From positions 124,001 to 188,000 of the forward strand of contig NZ_JABSNM010000005.1 in assembly GCF_013294065.1 (NCBI RefSeq): a stretch of DNA of 64,000 bases. Reading direction: 5' to 3'. Position 1 is the stretch's first letter; the number at the start of each line of letters is the position of its first letter. Position numbers and translations under genes: made by a program. The notes below the pieces were generated by a model that saw only the letters and a program-made list of their open reading frames with translations, was not told the origin of the DNA and made no database searches. Below, in pieces: positions 53,090 to 63,181 of this stretch. The DNA is from Sphaerotilus uruguayifluvii (GTDB taxonomy: Bacteria > Pseudomonadota > Gammaproteobacteria > Burkholderiales > Burkholderiaceae_C).

Positions 53090-55015
53090 TCAGCCGTTGG
53101 CCACCGGGCGCAGGTGCGCCTGGGCCGCGGGCGCCAGGAAGCGCTCGGTGATCGAGGCCTCGATGCCGGCGGCGTCCAGGCCGCACTGCGCCAGCAGCGC
53201 CGCCGGATCGCCGTGGTCGACGAAGCGGTCGGGCAGGCCGAGCTGCAGCACCGGCACGGTCAGGCCGACGGCGTTGAGGTGCTCGGTGACGGCGGAGCCG
53301 GCGCCGCCCATCGTGCAGCCTTCCTCGATCGTCACCAGCGCGTCGTGGCTGCGGGCGAGCTGCTCGACGAGCGCGCCGTCGAGCGGCTTGACGAAGCGCA
53401 TGTCGGCCACCGTCGCGTCGAGCTTCTCGGCCGCGGCCAGCGCGGGGTGCAGCAGCGTGCCGAAGGCGAGAATGGCCACGCGGCGGCGGCCCGCGGGCAG
53501 CGTCGACTCGCGGCGCACCACGCCCTTGCCCCACTCGATCTCGTCGAACTCGCGGCCGGCCTCGGCACCGACGCCGCTGCCGCGCGGGTAGCGCACCGCC
53601 ACCGGGCCGCCGTGGCGGTAGGCGGTGGTCAGCGCGCGGCGCAGCTCGGCCTCGTCGGAGGGCGTCAGCATCGCCATCTTCGGGATGCAGCGCACGAAGG
53701 CGATGTCGTAGGCGCCGGCGTGCGTCGGGCCGTCGGCGCCGACCAGGCCGGCGCGGTCCAGCGCGAAGACCACGTCGAGGTCCTGCAGCGCCACGTCGTG
53801 GATCAGCTGGTCGTAGGCGCGCTGCAGGAAGGTCGAGTAGATCGCCACCACCGGCTTCAGGCCCTCGCAGGCCAGGCCGCCGGCGAAGGTGACCGCGTGC
53901 TGCTCGGCGATGCCGACATCGTGGTAGCGGTCGGGAAAGCGGCGGTGGAACTCGACCATGCCCGAGCCCTCGCGCATCGCCGGCGTGATGCCGACGAGCT
54001 TCATGTCGGCGGCGGCCATGTCGCACAGCCACTGGCCGAAGACCTGCGTGAAGGTGGGCTTCGGGGCGACGGCCGGCTTGACCAGGCCGACGGCCGGGTC
54101 GAACTTGCCCGGGCCGTGGTAGGCGATCGGGTCGGCCTCGGCGAGGCGGTAGCCGTAGCCCTTCTTGGTGACGACGTGCAGGAACTGCGCGCCCTTCTTG
54201 TCGCGCAGGTTCTCCAGCGTCGGGATCAGCGCGTCGAGGTCGTGGCCGTCGATCGGGCCGACGTAGTTGAAGCCGAACTCCTCGAAGATCGTGCCGGGCA
54301 CGACCATGCCCTTGGCGTGCTCCTCGAAGCGGCGCGCCAGCTCCAGCAGCGGCGGCGCGTTCCTCAGCACCTGCTTGGCGCTCTCGCGCGCGGCCGTGTA
54401 GAAGCGCCCGCTCATCAGGCGCGCGAGGTACTTGTTCAGCGCGCCCACCGGCGGGCTGATCGACATGTCGTTGTCGTTGAGCACCACCAGCAGGTTGGGT
54501 ACGCGGCCGGCGTGCGGCATGCCGCCGTTGTTCAGCGCCTCGAAGGCCATGCCGGCGGTCATCGCGCCGTCGCCGATGATGGCCACGCAGTGGCGGCTCT
54601 CGCCCTTGAGCTGCGCGCCCAGCGCCATGCCCAGCGCCGCCGAGATCGAGGTCGAGGAGTGCGCGGTGCCGAAGGTGTCGTACTCGCTCTCGTCGCGCTT
54701 GGGGAAGCCCGACAGGCCGCCGGCCTGGCGCAGCGTCGGGAAGCGCTCCTTGCGGCCGGTCAGGATCTTGTGCGGATAGGTCTGGTGGCCGACGTCCCAG
54801 ACCAGGCGGTCGTCCGGCGTGTCGAAGACATGGTGCAGCGCGATCGTCAGCTCGACGGTGCCGAGGTTGGACGACAGGTGGCCGCCGGTGCGGGCCACGT
54901 TGCGCAGCAGGTAGTCGCGCACCTCGGTGGCGAGCTGCTTGAGCTCGAGCCGGGAGAGGTGGCGCACGTCGGCGGGAGACTGGATGCGGTCGAGCAGCGG
55001 AGTGGGCAGGTTCAT
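53090..55015 (-). CDS. dxs: 1-deoxy-D-xylulose-5-phosphate synthase
   Basis: Dxs is the first enzyme of the MEP isoprenoid pathway, joining pyruvate and glyceraldehyde 3-phosphate with thiamine diphosphate. This 641-residue protein shows the N-terminal [37 protein letters not shown], the ThDP motif [30 protein letters not shown] and the pyrimidine-domain block [20 protein letters not shown] with [15 protein letters not shown]. The length is typical. It is the last gene of the xseB-ispA-dxs operon. Confidence 0.97.
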   Translation of the reverse strand: MNLPTPLLDRIQSPADVRHLSRLELKQLATEVRDYLLRNVARTGGHLSSNLGTVELTIALHHVFDTPDDRLVWDVGHQTYPHKILTGRKERFPTLRQAGGLSGFPKRDESEYDTFGTAHSSTSISAALGMALGAQLKGESRHCVAIIGDGAMTAGMAFEALNNGGMPHAGRVPNLLVVLNDNDMSISPPVGALNKYLARLMSGRFYTAARESAKQVLRNAPPLLELARRFEEHAKGMVVPGTIFEEFGFNYVGPIDGHDLDALIPTLENLRDKKGAQFLHVVTKKGYGYRLAEADPIAYHGPGKFDPAVGLVKPAVAPKPTFTQVFGQWLCDMAAADMKLVGITPAMREGSGMVEFHRRFPDRYHDVGIAEQHAVTFAGGLACEGLKPVVAIYSTFLQRAYDQLIHDVALQDLDVVFALDRAGLVGADGPTHAGAYDIAFVRCIPKMAMLTPSDEAELRRALTTAYRHGGPVAVRYPRGSGVGAEAGREFDEIEWGKGVVRRESTLPAGRRRVAILAFGTLLHPALAAAEKLDATVADMRFVKPLDGALVEQLARSHDALVTIEEGCTMGGAGSAVTEHLNAVGLTVPVLQLGLPDRFVDHGDPAALLAQCGLDAAGIEASITERFLAPAAQAHLRPVANG

Positions 55016-55036
55016 CGCGGGGTGTCCGTCGTGCGC

Positions 55037-55939
55037 TCAGGAGACGCGGTCGATGACGCGGTCGGCCAGCACCGCCAGCGTCGAGGTGTCGGCCAGGCCG
55101 CTGGCCTCGAGCGCGGCGCGGGCCCGCGCGTGCAGCGTCGCGGCGCGTTCGCGTGCGCCGTCGAGGCCGAGCAGCGAGACATAGGTCGGCTTGTTCTGGT
55201 CGGCGTCCTTGCCGGCGGTCTTGCCCAGCACCTCGGAGTCCTGGGTGCAGTCGAGGATGTCGTCGACCACCTGGAAGGCCAGGCCGATCGCCCAGCCGTA
55301 GTCCGACAGCGCCTTCGCCGCCGCGGGCGAGAGCTCGCCGCAGGCCGCGCCCATCATCACGCTGGCCTGCAGCAGCGCGCCGGTCTTGCGCCGGTGCATG
55401 TCCTGCAGCTGCGGCTCGGCGAGCGGACGGCCGACGCTGGCCAGGTCGATCGCCTGGCCGCCGGCCATGCCCTCGACGCCGGAGGCGCGTGCCAGCAGGC
55501 TGCACAGCCGCGCCTGCAGCGCCGGGGGCACCACCTCGCGGCCGTGCTCGTCAGGCGGAGTCAGCACCTCGAAGGCCAGCGCCTGCATCGCGTCGCCGGC
55601 CAGCATGGCCTGGGCCTCGCCGAACTCGACATGGACCGTCGGCTTGCCGCGGCGCAGCACGTCGTTGTCCATGCACGGCATGTCGTCGTGGATCAGCGAG
55701 TAGGCGTGGATCAGCTCGACCGCGCAGGCCGCGCGCATCGCCGCCTCGGCGTGGCCGCCGACGGCTTCGGCCGCGGCCAGCACGAGCAGCGGGCGCAGGC
55801 GCTTGCCGCCGTCGAGCACGCCGTAGCGCATCGCCAGTCCGAGGCTGGCCGGGGCATCTGCGCGGACATGGGTGCTCAGCGCGGTCTCGACCGCCGACAG
55901 CTGCGCAGCCACCCAGTCATCGAAGGCAGGGCGCTTCAT
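55037..55939 (-). CDS. ispA: Farnesyl diphosphate synthase
   Basis: IspA condenses dimethylallyl and isopentenyl diphosphate to farnesyl diphosphate. This 300-residue all-helical prenyltransferase has the first Asp-rich motif [20 protein letters not shown] with the two-residue insertion of type II bacterial enzymes, [12 protein letters not shown], the [11 protein letters not shown] block and the second motif [39 protein letters not shown] gives the substrate-binding lysine and arginines. It overlaps xseB by four bases and precedes dxs by 21 bases. Confidence 0.96.
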   Translation of the reverse strand: MKRPAFDDWVAAQLSAVETALSTHVRADAPASLGLAMRYGVLDGGKRLRPLLVLAAAEAVGGHAEAAMRAACAVELIHAYSLIHDDMPCMDNDVLRRGKPTVHVEFGEAQAMLAGDAMQALAFEVLTPPDEHGREVVPPALQARLCSLLARASGVEGMAGGQAIDLASVGRPLAEPQLQDMHRRKTGALLQASVMMGAACGELSPAAAKALSDYGWAIGLAFQVVDDILDCTQDSEVLGKTAGKDADQNKPTYVSLLGLDGARERAATLHARARAALEASGLADTSTLAVLADRVIDRVS

Positions 55940-56178
55940 GAGGGATCGCTCCAGGGTTTGAGCTGCCCTTCGTCGAGCATCCGCACCTGGGTCTCCACCG
56001 CGTCGAGCCGGGTGCGACAGAAACCGAGCAGCTCGGCGCCGCGGCGGTAGCCGTCGAGCAGCTGGTCGAGCGGGAGCTGGGCGGACTCCATCGACTGCAC
56101 CAGCCGTTCGAGTTCGGCCAGCGCGCTTTCGTAGCTTTCGGGCTCGTTGGAGGAGGGTTCGGGGGCGCTCTTGGGCAT
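55936..56178 (-). CDS. xseB: Exodeoxyribonuclease VII small subunit
   Basis: XseB is the small subunit of exonuclease VII, which degrades single-stranded DNA. This 80-residue helical protein contains the family block [40 protein letters not shown] and [11 protein letters not shown]. The start MPKSAPEPS at 56178 is preferred to an atypical extension from 56226. Its linkage to ispA and dxs is widespread in proteobacteria; the large subunit gene is not in this window. Confidence 0.93.
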   Translation of the reverse strand: MPKSAPEPSSNEPESYESALAELERLVQSMESAQLPLDQLLDGYRRGAELLGFCRTRLDAVETQVRMLDEGQLKPWSDPS

Positions 56179-56522
56179 GGCGTCTGGGGAAAGGCCTCGA
56201 TTGTAGGGCGCGCGCACCCCCGTCATGGTGCATTGCCGCGAAGATGCCCCGGCGTCCGGTCGGCCGACTCAGCGGAAATGAAATTTCCGCCGATGTTGTT
56301 CCCGATCAACATCCTGCCCGCGCGACACCTTCGAGCTGCACCCCGTCGACCCGCAACGGCGGGCTCGGCTACAATGCGCGGTTCGCCCTGGGCAGACCCG
56401 CCCACCCCGGTCCTGCAGCATCCGCTGCGATTTCGTGCCTTCCATACGGCAAGCGCCCAGTGGCCTGGGACCGTTCCAAGGGGGTGGTGGTTCGACATGG
56501 ATTTTTGGAGATCCTGGGGATC
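56179..56522. promoter_or_regulatory. Divergent promoter region with perfect 8-bp inverted repeat
   Basis: These 344 bases separate the isoprenoid operon from the Rieske oxygenase. A perfect inverted repeat, GCGGAAAT (56272-56279) and ATTTCCGC (56283-56290) with a 3-base centre, lies 95 bases before xseB. A possible -10, TACAAT (56370-56375), points toward the oxygenase gene with a leader of about 145 bases. TTTTTGGAG before the ATG at 56523 supplies a ribosome-binding sequence. No gene is supported here. Confidence 0.5.
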
Positions 56523-57644
56523 ATGTCCGACCTGAGCACACAGCAAGCTCTCCTTCGCAGCCGCACCCAACTTCCGGTGACCAGCTATTTCGACCCGGTG
56601 CTCCACGAGCGGGAGATGAAACTCATCTTCGATGCCGGTCCCCGCTATGTCGGGCACGAGCTGATGGTCCCGGCGCGGGGTGACTTCCATGCGCTTGCGC
56701 AGGAACGGGAGGGCCGTGCGCTGATCCGCACCGACAAGGGCGTCGAGCTGGTCTCCAACGTCTGCCGGCACCGCCAGGCCGTCATGCTCAAGGGGCGCGG
56801 CAACACCGGCAGCAACGTCGTCTGCCCGCTCCACCGCTGGACCTACGACCTGGCCGGCAAGCTGATCGGCGCGCCGCACTTCAGCGACGATCCGTGCCTG
56901 AACCTGCGCAACTATCCGGTGCGCACCTGGAACGGCCTGATCTTCGAGGACAACGGCCGCGACGTCGCCGCCGATCTGGCGGACCTGGGCCCGAAGGACG
57001 TCCTCGACTTCGAGGGCTACCAGTTCCACAACGTCATCCAGCACGAGTGCAACTACAACTGGAAGACCTTCATCGAGGTCTATCTGGAGGACTACCACGT
57101 CGTGCCCTTCCATCCCGGCCTGGGCAACTTCGTCACCTGCGACGACCTGCGCTGGGAGATGGGCCGCGAGTACTCGGTGCAGACGGTGGGCACCGCGCCG
57201 GGCATCGGCCAGGCGCTGGGCAAGCCCGGCTCCAAGGTCTACGAGCGCTGGCACGAGCAGGTCATGCGCTACCAGGACGGCGTCGCGCCGAAGCACGGCG
57301 CGGTCTGGCTGACCTACTACCCGCACATCATGATCGAGTGGTATCCGAACGTGATGACGGTGTCGACGGTGTTCCCGCTGGGCCCGCAGAAGACGCTCAA
57401 CACGGTGGAGTTCTACTACCCCGAGGAGATCATCGCCTTCGAGCCCGAGTACATCGAGGCCCAGCAGGCCGCCTACATGGAGACCTGCATCGAGGACGAC
57501 GAGATCGCCGAGCGCATGGACGCCGGCCGCCGCGCGCTGATGGAGCGCGGCGACAACGAGGTCGGCCCCTACCAGAGCCCGATGGAGGACGGCATGCAGC
57601 ACTTCCACGAGTGGTATCGCCGCGTCATGGACTTCAAGGACTGA
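56523..57644 (+). CDS. Rieske-type aromatic ring-hydroxylating oxygenase, alpha subunit
   Basis: This 373-residue protein has a Rieske [2Fe-2S] domain with CRH in SNVCRHRQAV and CPLH in VVCPLHRWTYDLAGK. The catalytic domain carries the mononuclear iron ligands in NWKTFIEVYLEDYHVVPFHP and a late Asp/Glu in the C-terminal half (near TCIEDDEIAERMD). No beta subunit, ferredoxin or reductase is adjacent, so it must use external electron carriers, possibly fpr or the reductase at 17818. The substrate is unknown; relatives act on aromatic acids, choline-like amines or sterols. Confidence 0.9.
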   Translation: MSDLSTQQALLRSRTQLPVTSYFDPVLHEREMKLIFDAGPRYVGHELMVPARGDFHALAQEREGRALIRTDKGVELVSNVCRHRQAVMLKGRGNTGSNVVCPLHRWTYDLAGKLIGAPHFSDDPCLNLRNYPVRTWNGLIFEDNGRDVAADLADLGPKDVLDFEGYQFHNVIQHECNYNWKTFIEVYLEDYHVVPFHPGLGNFVTCDDLRWEMGREYSVQTVGTAPGIGQALGKPGSKVYERWHEQVMRYQDGVAPKHGAVWLTYYPHIMIEWYPNVMTVSTVFPLGPQKTLNTVEFYYPEEIIAFEPEYIEAQQAAYMETCIEDDEIAERMDAGRRALMERGDNEVGPYQSPMEDGMQHFHEWYRRVMDFKD

Positions 57645-57666
57645 TGTTCGCGCACTGATCGCCGCC

Positions 57667-57686
57667 GGCGGCCCCTGACGGCCGCC
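57667..57686. terminator. GC hairpin after the Rieske gene
   Basis: GGCGGCC and GGCCGCC form a 7-bp stem with a 6-base loop, 22 bases after the stop. No T-run follows, so it is at best a weak terminator. Confidence 0.35.
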
Positions 57687-57731
57687 GCGCGTCGCCGACC
57701 CGGGGAGGCCCGGGCCGTTAGCATGCCGGGC

Positions 57732-58643
57732 ATGAACGCCCCGCTGCTGATGGTCCTGGCCTCCCTTCTCTTTTCGCTGATGGGCGTGTGCGTCAAGCTC
57801 GCCAGCACGCAGTTCGGCACCGGCGAGATCGTGATGTACCGCGGCCTGGTCGGCGCGGTGGTGATGGCGGTGCTGGTGCGCGTGCGCGGCGAGTCGCTGC
57901 GCACCGCCGTGCCGGGCATGCACCTGTGGCGCAGCATCGTCGGCGTGTCGGCGCTGTGCCTGTGGTTCTACGCGATCGGCGGCCTGCCGCTGGCCACCGC
58001 GATGACGCTCAACTACATGTCGCCGATCTGGATGGCGATGTTCCTGATCGGCGGCTCGGTGCTGCTGGGCGGCGCGCGGGTGGACGCGCGGCTGGTGGCG
58101 ACCGTGCTGGCCGGCTTCGTCGGCGTGGCGGCGATCCTGCGCCCGAGCATCGACCGCGACCAGCTCTGGTTCGGCGTCGTGGGCCTGTTCTCGGGCATGC
58201 TCTCGGCGCTGGCCTATCTGCAGATCACCGCGCTGGGCCGTGCCGGCGAGCCCGAGACGCGGGTGGTCTTCTATTTCTCCTGCGCCGGCACGCTCGCCGG
58301 TCTGGTGCTGACGCTGCTGCAGGGCGGCGCCAGCGGCGGCCACGACCTGCGCGGCCTGCTGCTGGTGCTGGCGGTGGGCGTGTTCGCCACCGCCGCGCAG
58401 CTGGCGATGACGCGCGCCTTCTCCATCGGCCGGCCGCTGGTCAATGCCAGCCTGCAGTACCTGGGCATCGCCTTCTCCTTCGCCTGGGGCGTGCTGCTGT
58501 TCGACGATCCGGTGCATCCGCTGGCGCTGCTGGGCATGGTGATGGTGATCGGCGCGGGCATCGCCGCGACCCGTCTGCGCCATGCCGGGGCCGCGCCGCG
58601 CCAGAATGCGTCCGATACGCTGCCGCCCGATCTCGAGTCCTGA
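57732..58643 (+). CDS. EamA/DMT-family metabolite exporter
   Basis: This 303-residue inner-membrane protein has ten hydrophobic helices in two EamA repeats: PLLMVLASLLFSLMGVCVK to RPSIDRD, then LWFGVVGLFSGMLSALAYL to the end. The EamA signature YRGLVGAVVMAVLVRVRG and ATAMTLNYMSPIWMAMF are present. Such proteins export amino acids, nucleosides or other metabolites; the cargo is unknown. An in-frame ATG three codons upstream (57723) is equally possible. Confidence 0.9.
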   Translation: MNAPLLMVLASLLFSLMGVCVKLASTQFGTGEIVMYRGLVGAVVMAVLVRVRGESLRTAVPGMHLWRSIVGVSALCLWFYAIGGLPLATAMTLNYMSPIWMAMFLIGGSVLLGGARVDARLVATVLAGFVGVAAILRPSIDRDQLWFGVVGLFSGMLSALAYLQITALGRAGEPETRVVFYFSCAGTLAGLVLTLLQGGASGGHDLRGLLLVLAVGVFATAAQLAMTRAFSIGRPLVNASLQYLGIAFSFAWGVLLFDDPVHPLALLGMVMVIGAGIAATRLRHAGAAPRQNASDTLPPDLES

Positions 58644-58659
58644 CCTGCCGCTCCACACC

Positions 58660-59517
58660 ATGACGACTTCCCCCGACTCCTCCTCCCCGCTGATCTCCGC
58701 CGAGGCGCTGAAGGCCGCGCTGGGCACGGTGCGCGTGTTCGACGTGCGCTTCGACCTGGCCCGGCCGGAGGCCGGCGAGGCCGCCTGGCGCGAGGGCCAT
58801 CTGCCCGGCGCGCACTACCTGCACCTGGACCGCGACCTGAGCGCCAAGGACGGCGTGCCCGCGCTGTGCGGCGGGCGCCATCCGCTGCCGACGCGCGAAG
58901 TCTTCGCCGCCACCGCCGCACGGCTCGGCCTGACGCCGGACACGCCGGTGGTGCTGGTCGACGCGCAGGGCGGCATGTTCGCCGCGCGCGCCTGGTGGAT
59001 GCTGCGCTGGATCGGCGCGCGCGACGTGCGGGTGCTCGACGGCGGCCTGGCCGCATGGCGCGCGGCCGGCGGCGCGCTGGAGCCTGGCGAGGTCGCCCCC
59101 CCCGCGGCCGCGCCCGCCTGGCCGCTCGAGCCCGAGCCGGCGGGCCTGCGCCTGACCGCCGACGCGCTGGCGGCGCAGCTGGGCCGCGTCGCGCTGCTGG
59201 ATGCGCGCGCGCCCGAGCGCTACCGCGGCGATGTCGAGCCGCTCGATCCGGTGGCCGGCCACATTCCCGGCGCGCTGAACCGTCCCTTCAGCGCCAACCT
59301 CGGGCCGGACGGCCGCTTCCTGCCGCCCGAGGCGCTGCGCGCGGCCTTCCAGGGCCTGGCCGGTGCGCGTGCGGTGGTGCACCAGTGCGGCTCGGGCGTG
59401 ACCGCCTGCCACAACCTGCTGGCGATGGCGGTGGCCGGCCTGCCCGGCGGCGCGCTCTACGCGGGCTCGTGGAGCGAGTGGTGCCGCGATCCGGCGCGGC
59501 CGGTGGCCCGAGGCTGA
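58660..59517 (+). CDS. Two-domain rhodanese, thiosulfate/3-mercaptopyruvate sulfurtransferase type
   Basis: This 285-residue protein carries two rhodanese domains. The first (about 8-130) lacks a catalytic cysteine (VVLVDAQGGMFAARAWWMLR). The second (about 155-280) has the active-site cysteine in VHQCGSGVTACHNLLAM. The CGSGVTA loop fits mercaptopyruvate or thiosulfate sulfurtransferases that move sulfane sulfur to thiols or cyanide. The gene starts 16 bases after the exporter stop, suggesting one transcript. Confidence 0.93.
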   Translation: MTTSPDSSSPLISAEALKAALGTVRVFDVRFDLARPEAGEAAWREGHLPGAHYLHLDRDLSAKDGVPALCGGRHPLPTREVFAATAARLGLTPDTPVVLVDAQGGMFAARAWWMLRWIGARDVRVLDGGLAAWRAAGGALEPGEVAPPAAAPAWPLEPEPAGLRLTADALAAQLGRVALLDARAPERYRGDVEPLDPVAGHIPGALNRPFSANLGPDGRFLPPEALRAAFQGLAGARAVVHQCGSGVTACHNLLAMAVAGLPGGALYAGSWSEWCRDPARPVARG

Positions 59518-59622
59518 CGCCGTCCTTGCAGTCGGCGTGGTTCTTGACGTTGCTCAAGCCGCGCCCGGCGGCGCGGCGCATGATCGGTCCATCCCTTTTT
59601 TGCGTCTGCAGGAGTTCCGATC

Positions 59623-60057
59623 ATGTACAAGAGCATTCTGGTGCCGACCGACGGCTCGGAGATCACCGCCAAGGCGATCGAGACCGCGGTGGCGATGGCC
59701 AAGGCCTTCGGCGCGAAGCTGGTGACGCTGGCGGTCAAGGAACCCTTCCCGTACAGCGCGATCACCGAGATGCAGCCGATCCCGCCGCAGGAGTTCTTCG
59801 ACGCGCAGGAGCGCATCGCCGTCAAGCACATCGACCAGGTCAAGGCGACCTGCGCGGCCGCCGGCGTCGAATGCCATGCCGCCACCGTCGAGGCCGCCCA
59901 TCCCTGGGAGGCGATCATCGACTTCGGCAAGGACCAGGGCGCCGACCTGATCGTCATGGCCTCGCACGGCCGCCGCGGCGTGGCCGCGCTGCTGCTGGGC
60001 AGCGAGACCCAGAAGGTGCTGACCCACAGCACCGTGCCGGTGCTGGTGGTGCGCTGA
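59623..60057 (+). CDS. Universal stress protein, UspA family
   Basis: This 144-residue cytoplasmic protein shows MYKSILVPTDGSEITAKAIE, GADLIVMASHGRRGVAALLLGS and the C-terminal VLTHSTVPVLVVR. The G-x2-G-x9-G(S/T) nucleotide-binding motif is GRRGVAALLLGSET, so it is likely an ATP-binding member. Such proteins support survival during stress or stasis by means not well defined. AGGAG precedes the ATG. Confidence 0.94.
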   Translation: MYKSILVPTDGSEITAKAIETAVAMAKAFGAKLVTLAVKEPFPYSAITEMQPIPPQEFFDAQERIAVKHIDQVKATCAAAGVECHAATVEAAHPWEAIIDFGKDQGADLIVMASHGRRGVAALLLGSETQKVLTHSTVPVLVVR

Positions 60058-60074
60058 AGGCCGGACGGCGACGG

Positions 60075-60953
60075 TCAGTCGTCGTCGCCGCCGCCGAGCA
60101 GGCCGCCGAGCAGCGTGCCACCGGCCAGACCGCCCAGCATCGAGCCTTCCTCGCGGCTGCCGCCCATCTGCGGCGCCGCGGCGAACACCCGGCTCGCCAG
60201 GCGCGAGAACGGCAGGCTCTGCAGCCACACCGTGCCCGGCCCGGTCATCTTCGCGAAGAACAGGCCCTCGCCGCCGAAGAGGGCCGTCTTGATCTTGCCG
60301 ACGTACTGGATCTCGAAGTTCACGTTCGGCGTGAACGCGACGACGCAGCCGGTGTCGATCAGCAGCGTCTCGCCGGGCTGGAGCTCGCGGCGCACCACGG
60401 TGCCGCCGGCGTGCACGAAGGCCAGGCCGTCGCCGTCGAGCTTCTGCATGATGAAGCCCTCGCCGCCGAAGAAGCCCACCGACAGCTTCTGCTGGAAGAA
60501 GATGCCCAGCGAGACGCCGCGCGCCGCGCACAGGAAGGCGTCCTTCTGGCAGATCAGCGTACCGCCGAGCTGGCGCAGGTCCATCGGGATGATCTTGCCG
60601 GGGTAGGGCGCGGCGAAGGCGACGCGCTGCTTGCGCGCGGCGCCGTTGGTGTAGACGGTGGTGAACAGCGACTCGCCGGTGATCAGGCGCTTGCCCGCGC
60701 CGAGCAGCTTGCTCATGAAGCCGCCGCCCTGCTGCCTGCCGCCGTCGCCGAAGACGGTGTCCATCTGGATGCCGCCCTCCATGAACATCAGGCTGCCGGC
60801 CTCGCCGATGGCCGCCTCGCCGGGGTCGAGCTCGACCTCGACGAACTGCATCTCGGAGCCCTTGATCTCGTAGTCGACGACATCCATCGCGGAGGTCGAG
60901 CCGGAGCCGGCCGGCGAGGACGACGGGCCGGAGAACGAATCGAACAGTGACAT
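60075..60953 (-). CDS. TIGR00266/AIM24-family protein
   Basis: This 292-residue protein has a short Ser/Gly-rich N-terminus (about 1-22), then the AIM24/TIGR00266 beta-sandwich: [37 protein letters not shown], the glycine-rich [43 protein letters not shown] and a second [15 protein letters not shown]. It ends with an acidic, Gly-rich tail ([10 protein letters not shown]). The family is related to mitochondrial AIM24 and its bacterial role is unknown. It is convergent with the Usp gene. Confidence 0.9.
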   Translation of the reverse strand: MSLFDSFSGPSSSPAGSGSTSAMDVVDYEIKGSEMQFVEVELDPGEAAIGEAGSLMFMEGGIQMDTVFGDGGRQQGGGFMSKLLGAGKRLITGESLFTTVYTNGAARKQRVAFAAPYPGKIIPMDLRQLGGTLICQKDAFLCAARGVSLGIFFQQKLSVGFFGGEGFIMQKLDGDGLAFVHAGGTVVRRELQPGETLLIDTGCVVAFTPNVNFEIQYVGKIKTALFGGEGLFFAKMTGPGTVWLQSLPFSRLASRVFAAAPQMGGSREEGSMLGGLAGGTLLGGLLGGGDDD

Positions 60954-60994
60954 GGCGCGGAAGTGGGGTGGATGGAGCGCCGATTCTCGCCGAC

Positions 60995-61735
60995 TCAGGC
61001 GCCCGGACGGGGCGCCTGCAGCAGCGGCGCGCGCAGGCGCGTGGCGAAGTCGCGCGGCGCGACGTACTGCAGCACCGGCTTGCCGCGCCCCTGCGGATCG
61101 AGCGAGATCGACAGGCCCCGGGCCGGGTAGAGCAGGTTCACCATGCCGTCCGGGCCGGCGATGCGCTCGGCCGGCGCGCCGAAGCGCTCGGTCGCGGCGG
61201 CCTCGTCGATGCGCGCCGCCGGCAGGAAGGCCAGCGCGACGAGCGTCGCGCCGCGGGCCTGCGCCTCGTCCTCGGCCCGCAGCGTCAGCCGGTAGCTGCC
61301 GCTGGGCTGGGGCTCGCGTGCGCTGGCGCGCGATTCCCAGCGCCGCAGCGTCGCGTCGTCCGCCTGGCCGGTCAGCACGACGCGGCCCTGCACGAAGCCG
61401 GCGCGCACGTTCTCCAGATAGGCCTCCAGCGTCAGCCGCCCCTGCGGATCGCGCACCAGCGCGACCTTCATGTCGGCGGTCTCGGCCGGCCAGGTCGAGG
61501 CGATGCTCGCGATCGTGTCCTGGCCCGGACGCACCCCGAAGACCCGCGTGCCGCCGTCCTCGAGCGTCTCGATCTGCCAGGGCAGGTCGCGCGTGGCCAC
61601 GGTGGCCGCGCCGTCGCCGACCGGGCCCGGGTGCAGCATCTGCCACAGCGCCGGTCCGGTCAGCGCGATCACCAGGAACAGCAGCGTGCCCGTCAGCAGG
61701 CCCGCGATCATCCGCCCGTTGCCGCGCGCGCTCAC
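60995..61735 (-). CDS. Predicted inner-membrane-anchored protein coupled to the M48 lipoprotease
   Basis: This 246-residue protein begins at a GTG overlapping the stop of the M48 gene (GTGA), so translation is probably coupled. An ATG eight codons later is an alternative. One N-terminal transmembrane helix (about 9-30, [20 protein letters not shown]) is followed by a periplasmic region. It has two similar-looking halves: [20 protein letters not shown] and further strands up to [20 protein letters not shown] and [11 protein letters not shown] do not recognise a family. The coupling suggests it works with the protease, perhaps as substrate adaptor or envelope sensor. Confidence 0.78.
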   Translation of the reverse strand: MSARGNGRMIAGLLTGTLLFLVIALTGPALWQMLHPGPVGDGAATVATRDLPWQIETLEDGGTRVFGVRPGQDTIASIASTWPAETADMKVALVRDPQGRLTLEAYLENVRAGFVQGRVVLTGQADDATLRRWESRASAREPQPSGSYRLTLRAEDEAQARGATLVALAFLPAARIDEAAATERFGAPAERIAGPDGMVNLLYPARGLSISLDPQGRGKPVLQYVAPRDFATRLRAPLLQAPRPGA

Positions 61736-63087
61736 AGCGTGTACCCCATCGACTGCAGCCGCGCCGCGGAGAAGCGTGCGGCCTCGCCCTGGCGGCTGAC
61801 CTGCAGACAGCGCGCGTAGTGCTCGGCCGCGCGCCGGCCCTGGCCCATGCCGTCGAGCGCGACGGCCTTCATGAACAGCACGCCCGGATCGCCCGGCAGC
61901 ACCCGGTCGTGCTGCTCCAGCGCGTCGAGCGCGGCACCGGGCTCGCGCAGGCCCAGGTGCAGCGCGGCCGCCAGCCGGTGCGCCTGCGCCTCCTGCGGAC
62001 AGATCGCGCGGGCCGTCTCGGCCACGGCCAGCGCCTCGCGCGGGCGCTCCTGCGCCTGCAGGCACTGCGCCATGCGCAGGTGCGCGGCGTAGTCGCGCGG
62101 CGCGGTCTTCAGCGCCAGCGCGAACTGCTCGCCGGCCTCGGCGTGGGCGCGGCGGCTCATCGCCAGCTCGCCGTTCCTGCAGGCCTGGATCGCCGGGGCG
62201 ATGCGGCGCAGGCTGGCGATCGAGTCCATGAAGCGCTCGCGCCGGGCCGGGGCCTTCAGCGTGGCCGCATGCAGCGTCTCGGCCCGCTCGCGGCTGCGCT
62301 CCAGGCGCTCCTCGCTCATCGGATGCGACACGAACATCGTCTCGAGCAGCCCGGGACGCTCGCGGTGGCGCGCCACCAGCCGCTGCTGCAGCTGCACCAT
62401 GCCGGAGGCCGGATAGCCCGCCGCGGCCATGCCGGCCTGGCCGAGCGCATCGGCCAGGCGTTCCTGCTCGCGCGAGTAGCCCGGCAGCAGCGCGCTGGCG
62501 CCGATCTGCGTGCCCGGGCCGAGGGGCGGCGAGCCGGCGGCGTTCTGCGCCGCCGCGTTCAGCGAGGTCGCGGCGGCCCGGGCCATCGGCGTCTGGCCCG
62601 GCGACGGGCCGGCGTGGCGGGCATTGACGTGGCCGAGCTCGTGACCGAGCAGCGCCGCCAGCTCCGCCTCGTCCTGCAGGTCGACCAGCAGGCCGCGCGT
62701 CACCCCGGTGGCGCCGCCGGGAAAGGTGTAGGCGTTGTCGTGGTGGGCGTTGAGCACGCGGCCGCTGTAGGCCAGGTCCTGGCGCGGCATGCGCGCCATC
62801 AGCGCGAGCCCGACCTGGGCGATGTAGTCGCTGACCGCGTCGTCCTGCACCGCGCCGAGGTCCTGCGAGAACTGCCAGGCGGCCTGCTGCGTGTCGGTCT
62901 GGCGCTCCTGCGCCTCGCCCGCGCCGCCGGCCGGCAGCGCCGCGCAGCCGGGCAGCGCGGCCGCGACCGTGCCGGCACCGAGCAGCCACAGCAGGTCGCG
63001 CCGCTCGAGCCGGTTGCGGCGCAGCCGCGTCGCCAGCGCGTCATGCGCGCAGGCAGGAGGGGAAGGGGAGCGTGAGGTCGGCGTCAT
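61732..63087 (-). CDS. M48 metalloprotease with TPR tail, BepA-like lipoprotein
   Basis: This 451-residue protein has an N-terminal basic region, a hydrophobic segment [20 protein letters not shown] with a plausible lipobox (LPGC), the zinc motif [10 protein letters not shown] (about 145-154) and the third ligand in [14 protein letters not shown]. The C-terminal 150 residues are TPR-like ([20 protein letters not shown] onward). This is the layout of BepA (YfgC), an outer-membrane-protein quality-control protease of E. coli. The coupled downstream gene is unusual. It is divergent from the SDR gene at 63182. Confidence 0.92.
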   Translation of the reverse strand: MTPTSRSPSPPACAHDALATRLRRNRLERRDLLWLLGAGTVAAALPGCAALPAGGAGEAQERQTDTQQAAWQFSQDLGAVQDDAVSDYIAQVGLALMARMPRQDLAYSGRVLNAHHDNAYTFPGGATGVTRGLLVDLQDEAELAALLGHELGHVNARHAGPSPGQTPMARAAATSLNAAAQNAAGSPPLGPGTQIGASALLPGYSREQERLADALGQAGMAAAGYPASGMVQLQQRLVARHRERPGLLETMFVSHPMSEERLERSRERAETLHAATLKAPARRERFMDSIASLRRIAPAIQACRNGELAMSRRAHAEAGEQFALALKTAPRDYAAHLRMAQCLQAQERPREALAVAETARAICPQEAQAHRLAAALHLGLREPGAALDALEQHDRVLPGDPGVLFMKAVALDGMGQGRRAAEHYARCLQVSRQGEAARFSAARLQSMGYTL

Positions 63088-63181
63088 GGCGGCGGTCGGT
63101 GACAGGCGAGGTCGGACGTGTCGAGGATTCTAGGCAGGCGATGCTTAACGGCGGCAGCGCTCGCGCGGACAATGCCGGCGC

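Noticed and set aside
52988-56050. A 1020-codon open frame on the plus strand opposite dxs and ispA
   Set aside because: It lies wholly antisense to two clearly identified genes and its translation is Arg/His/Ala/Gln-rich low complexity, as expected from the reverse of GC-biased codons.
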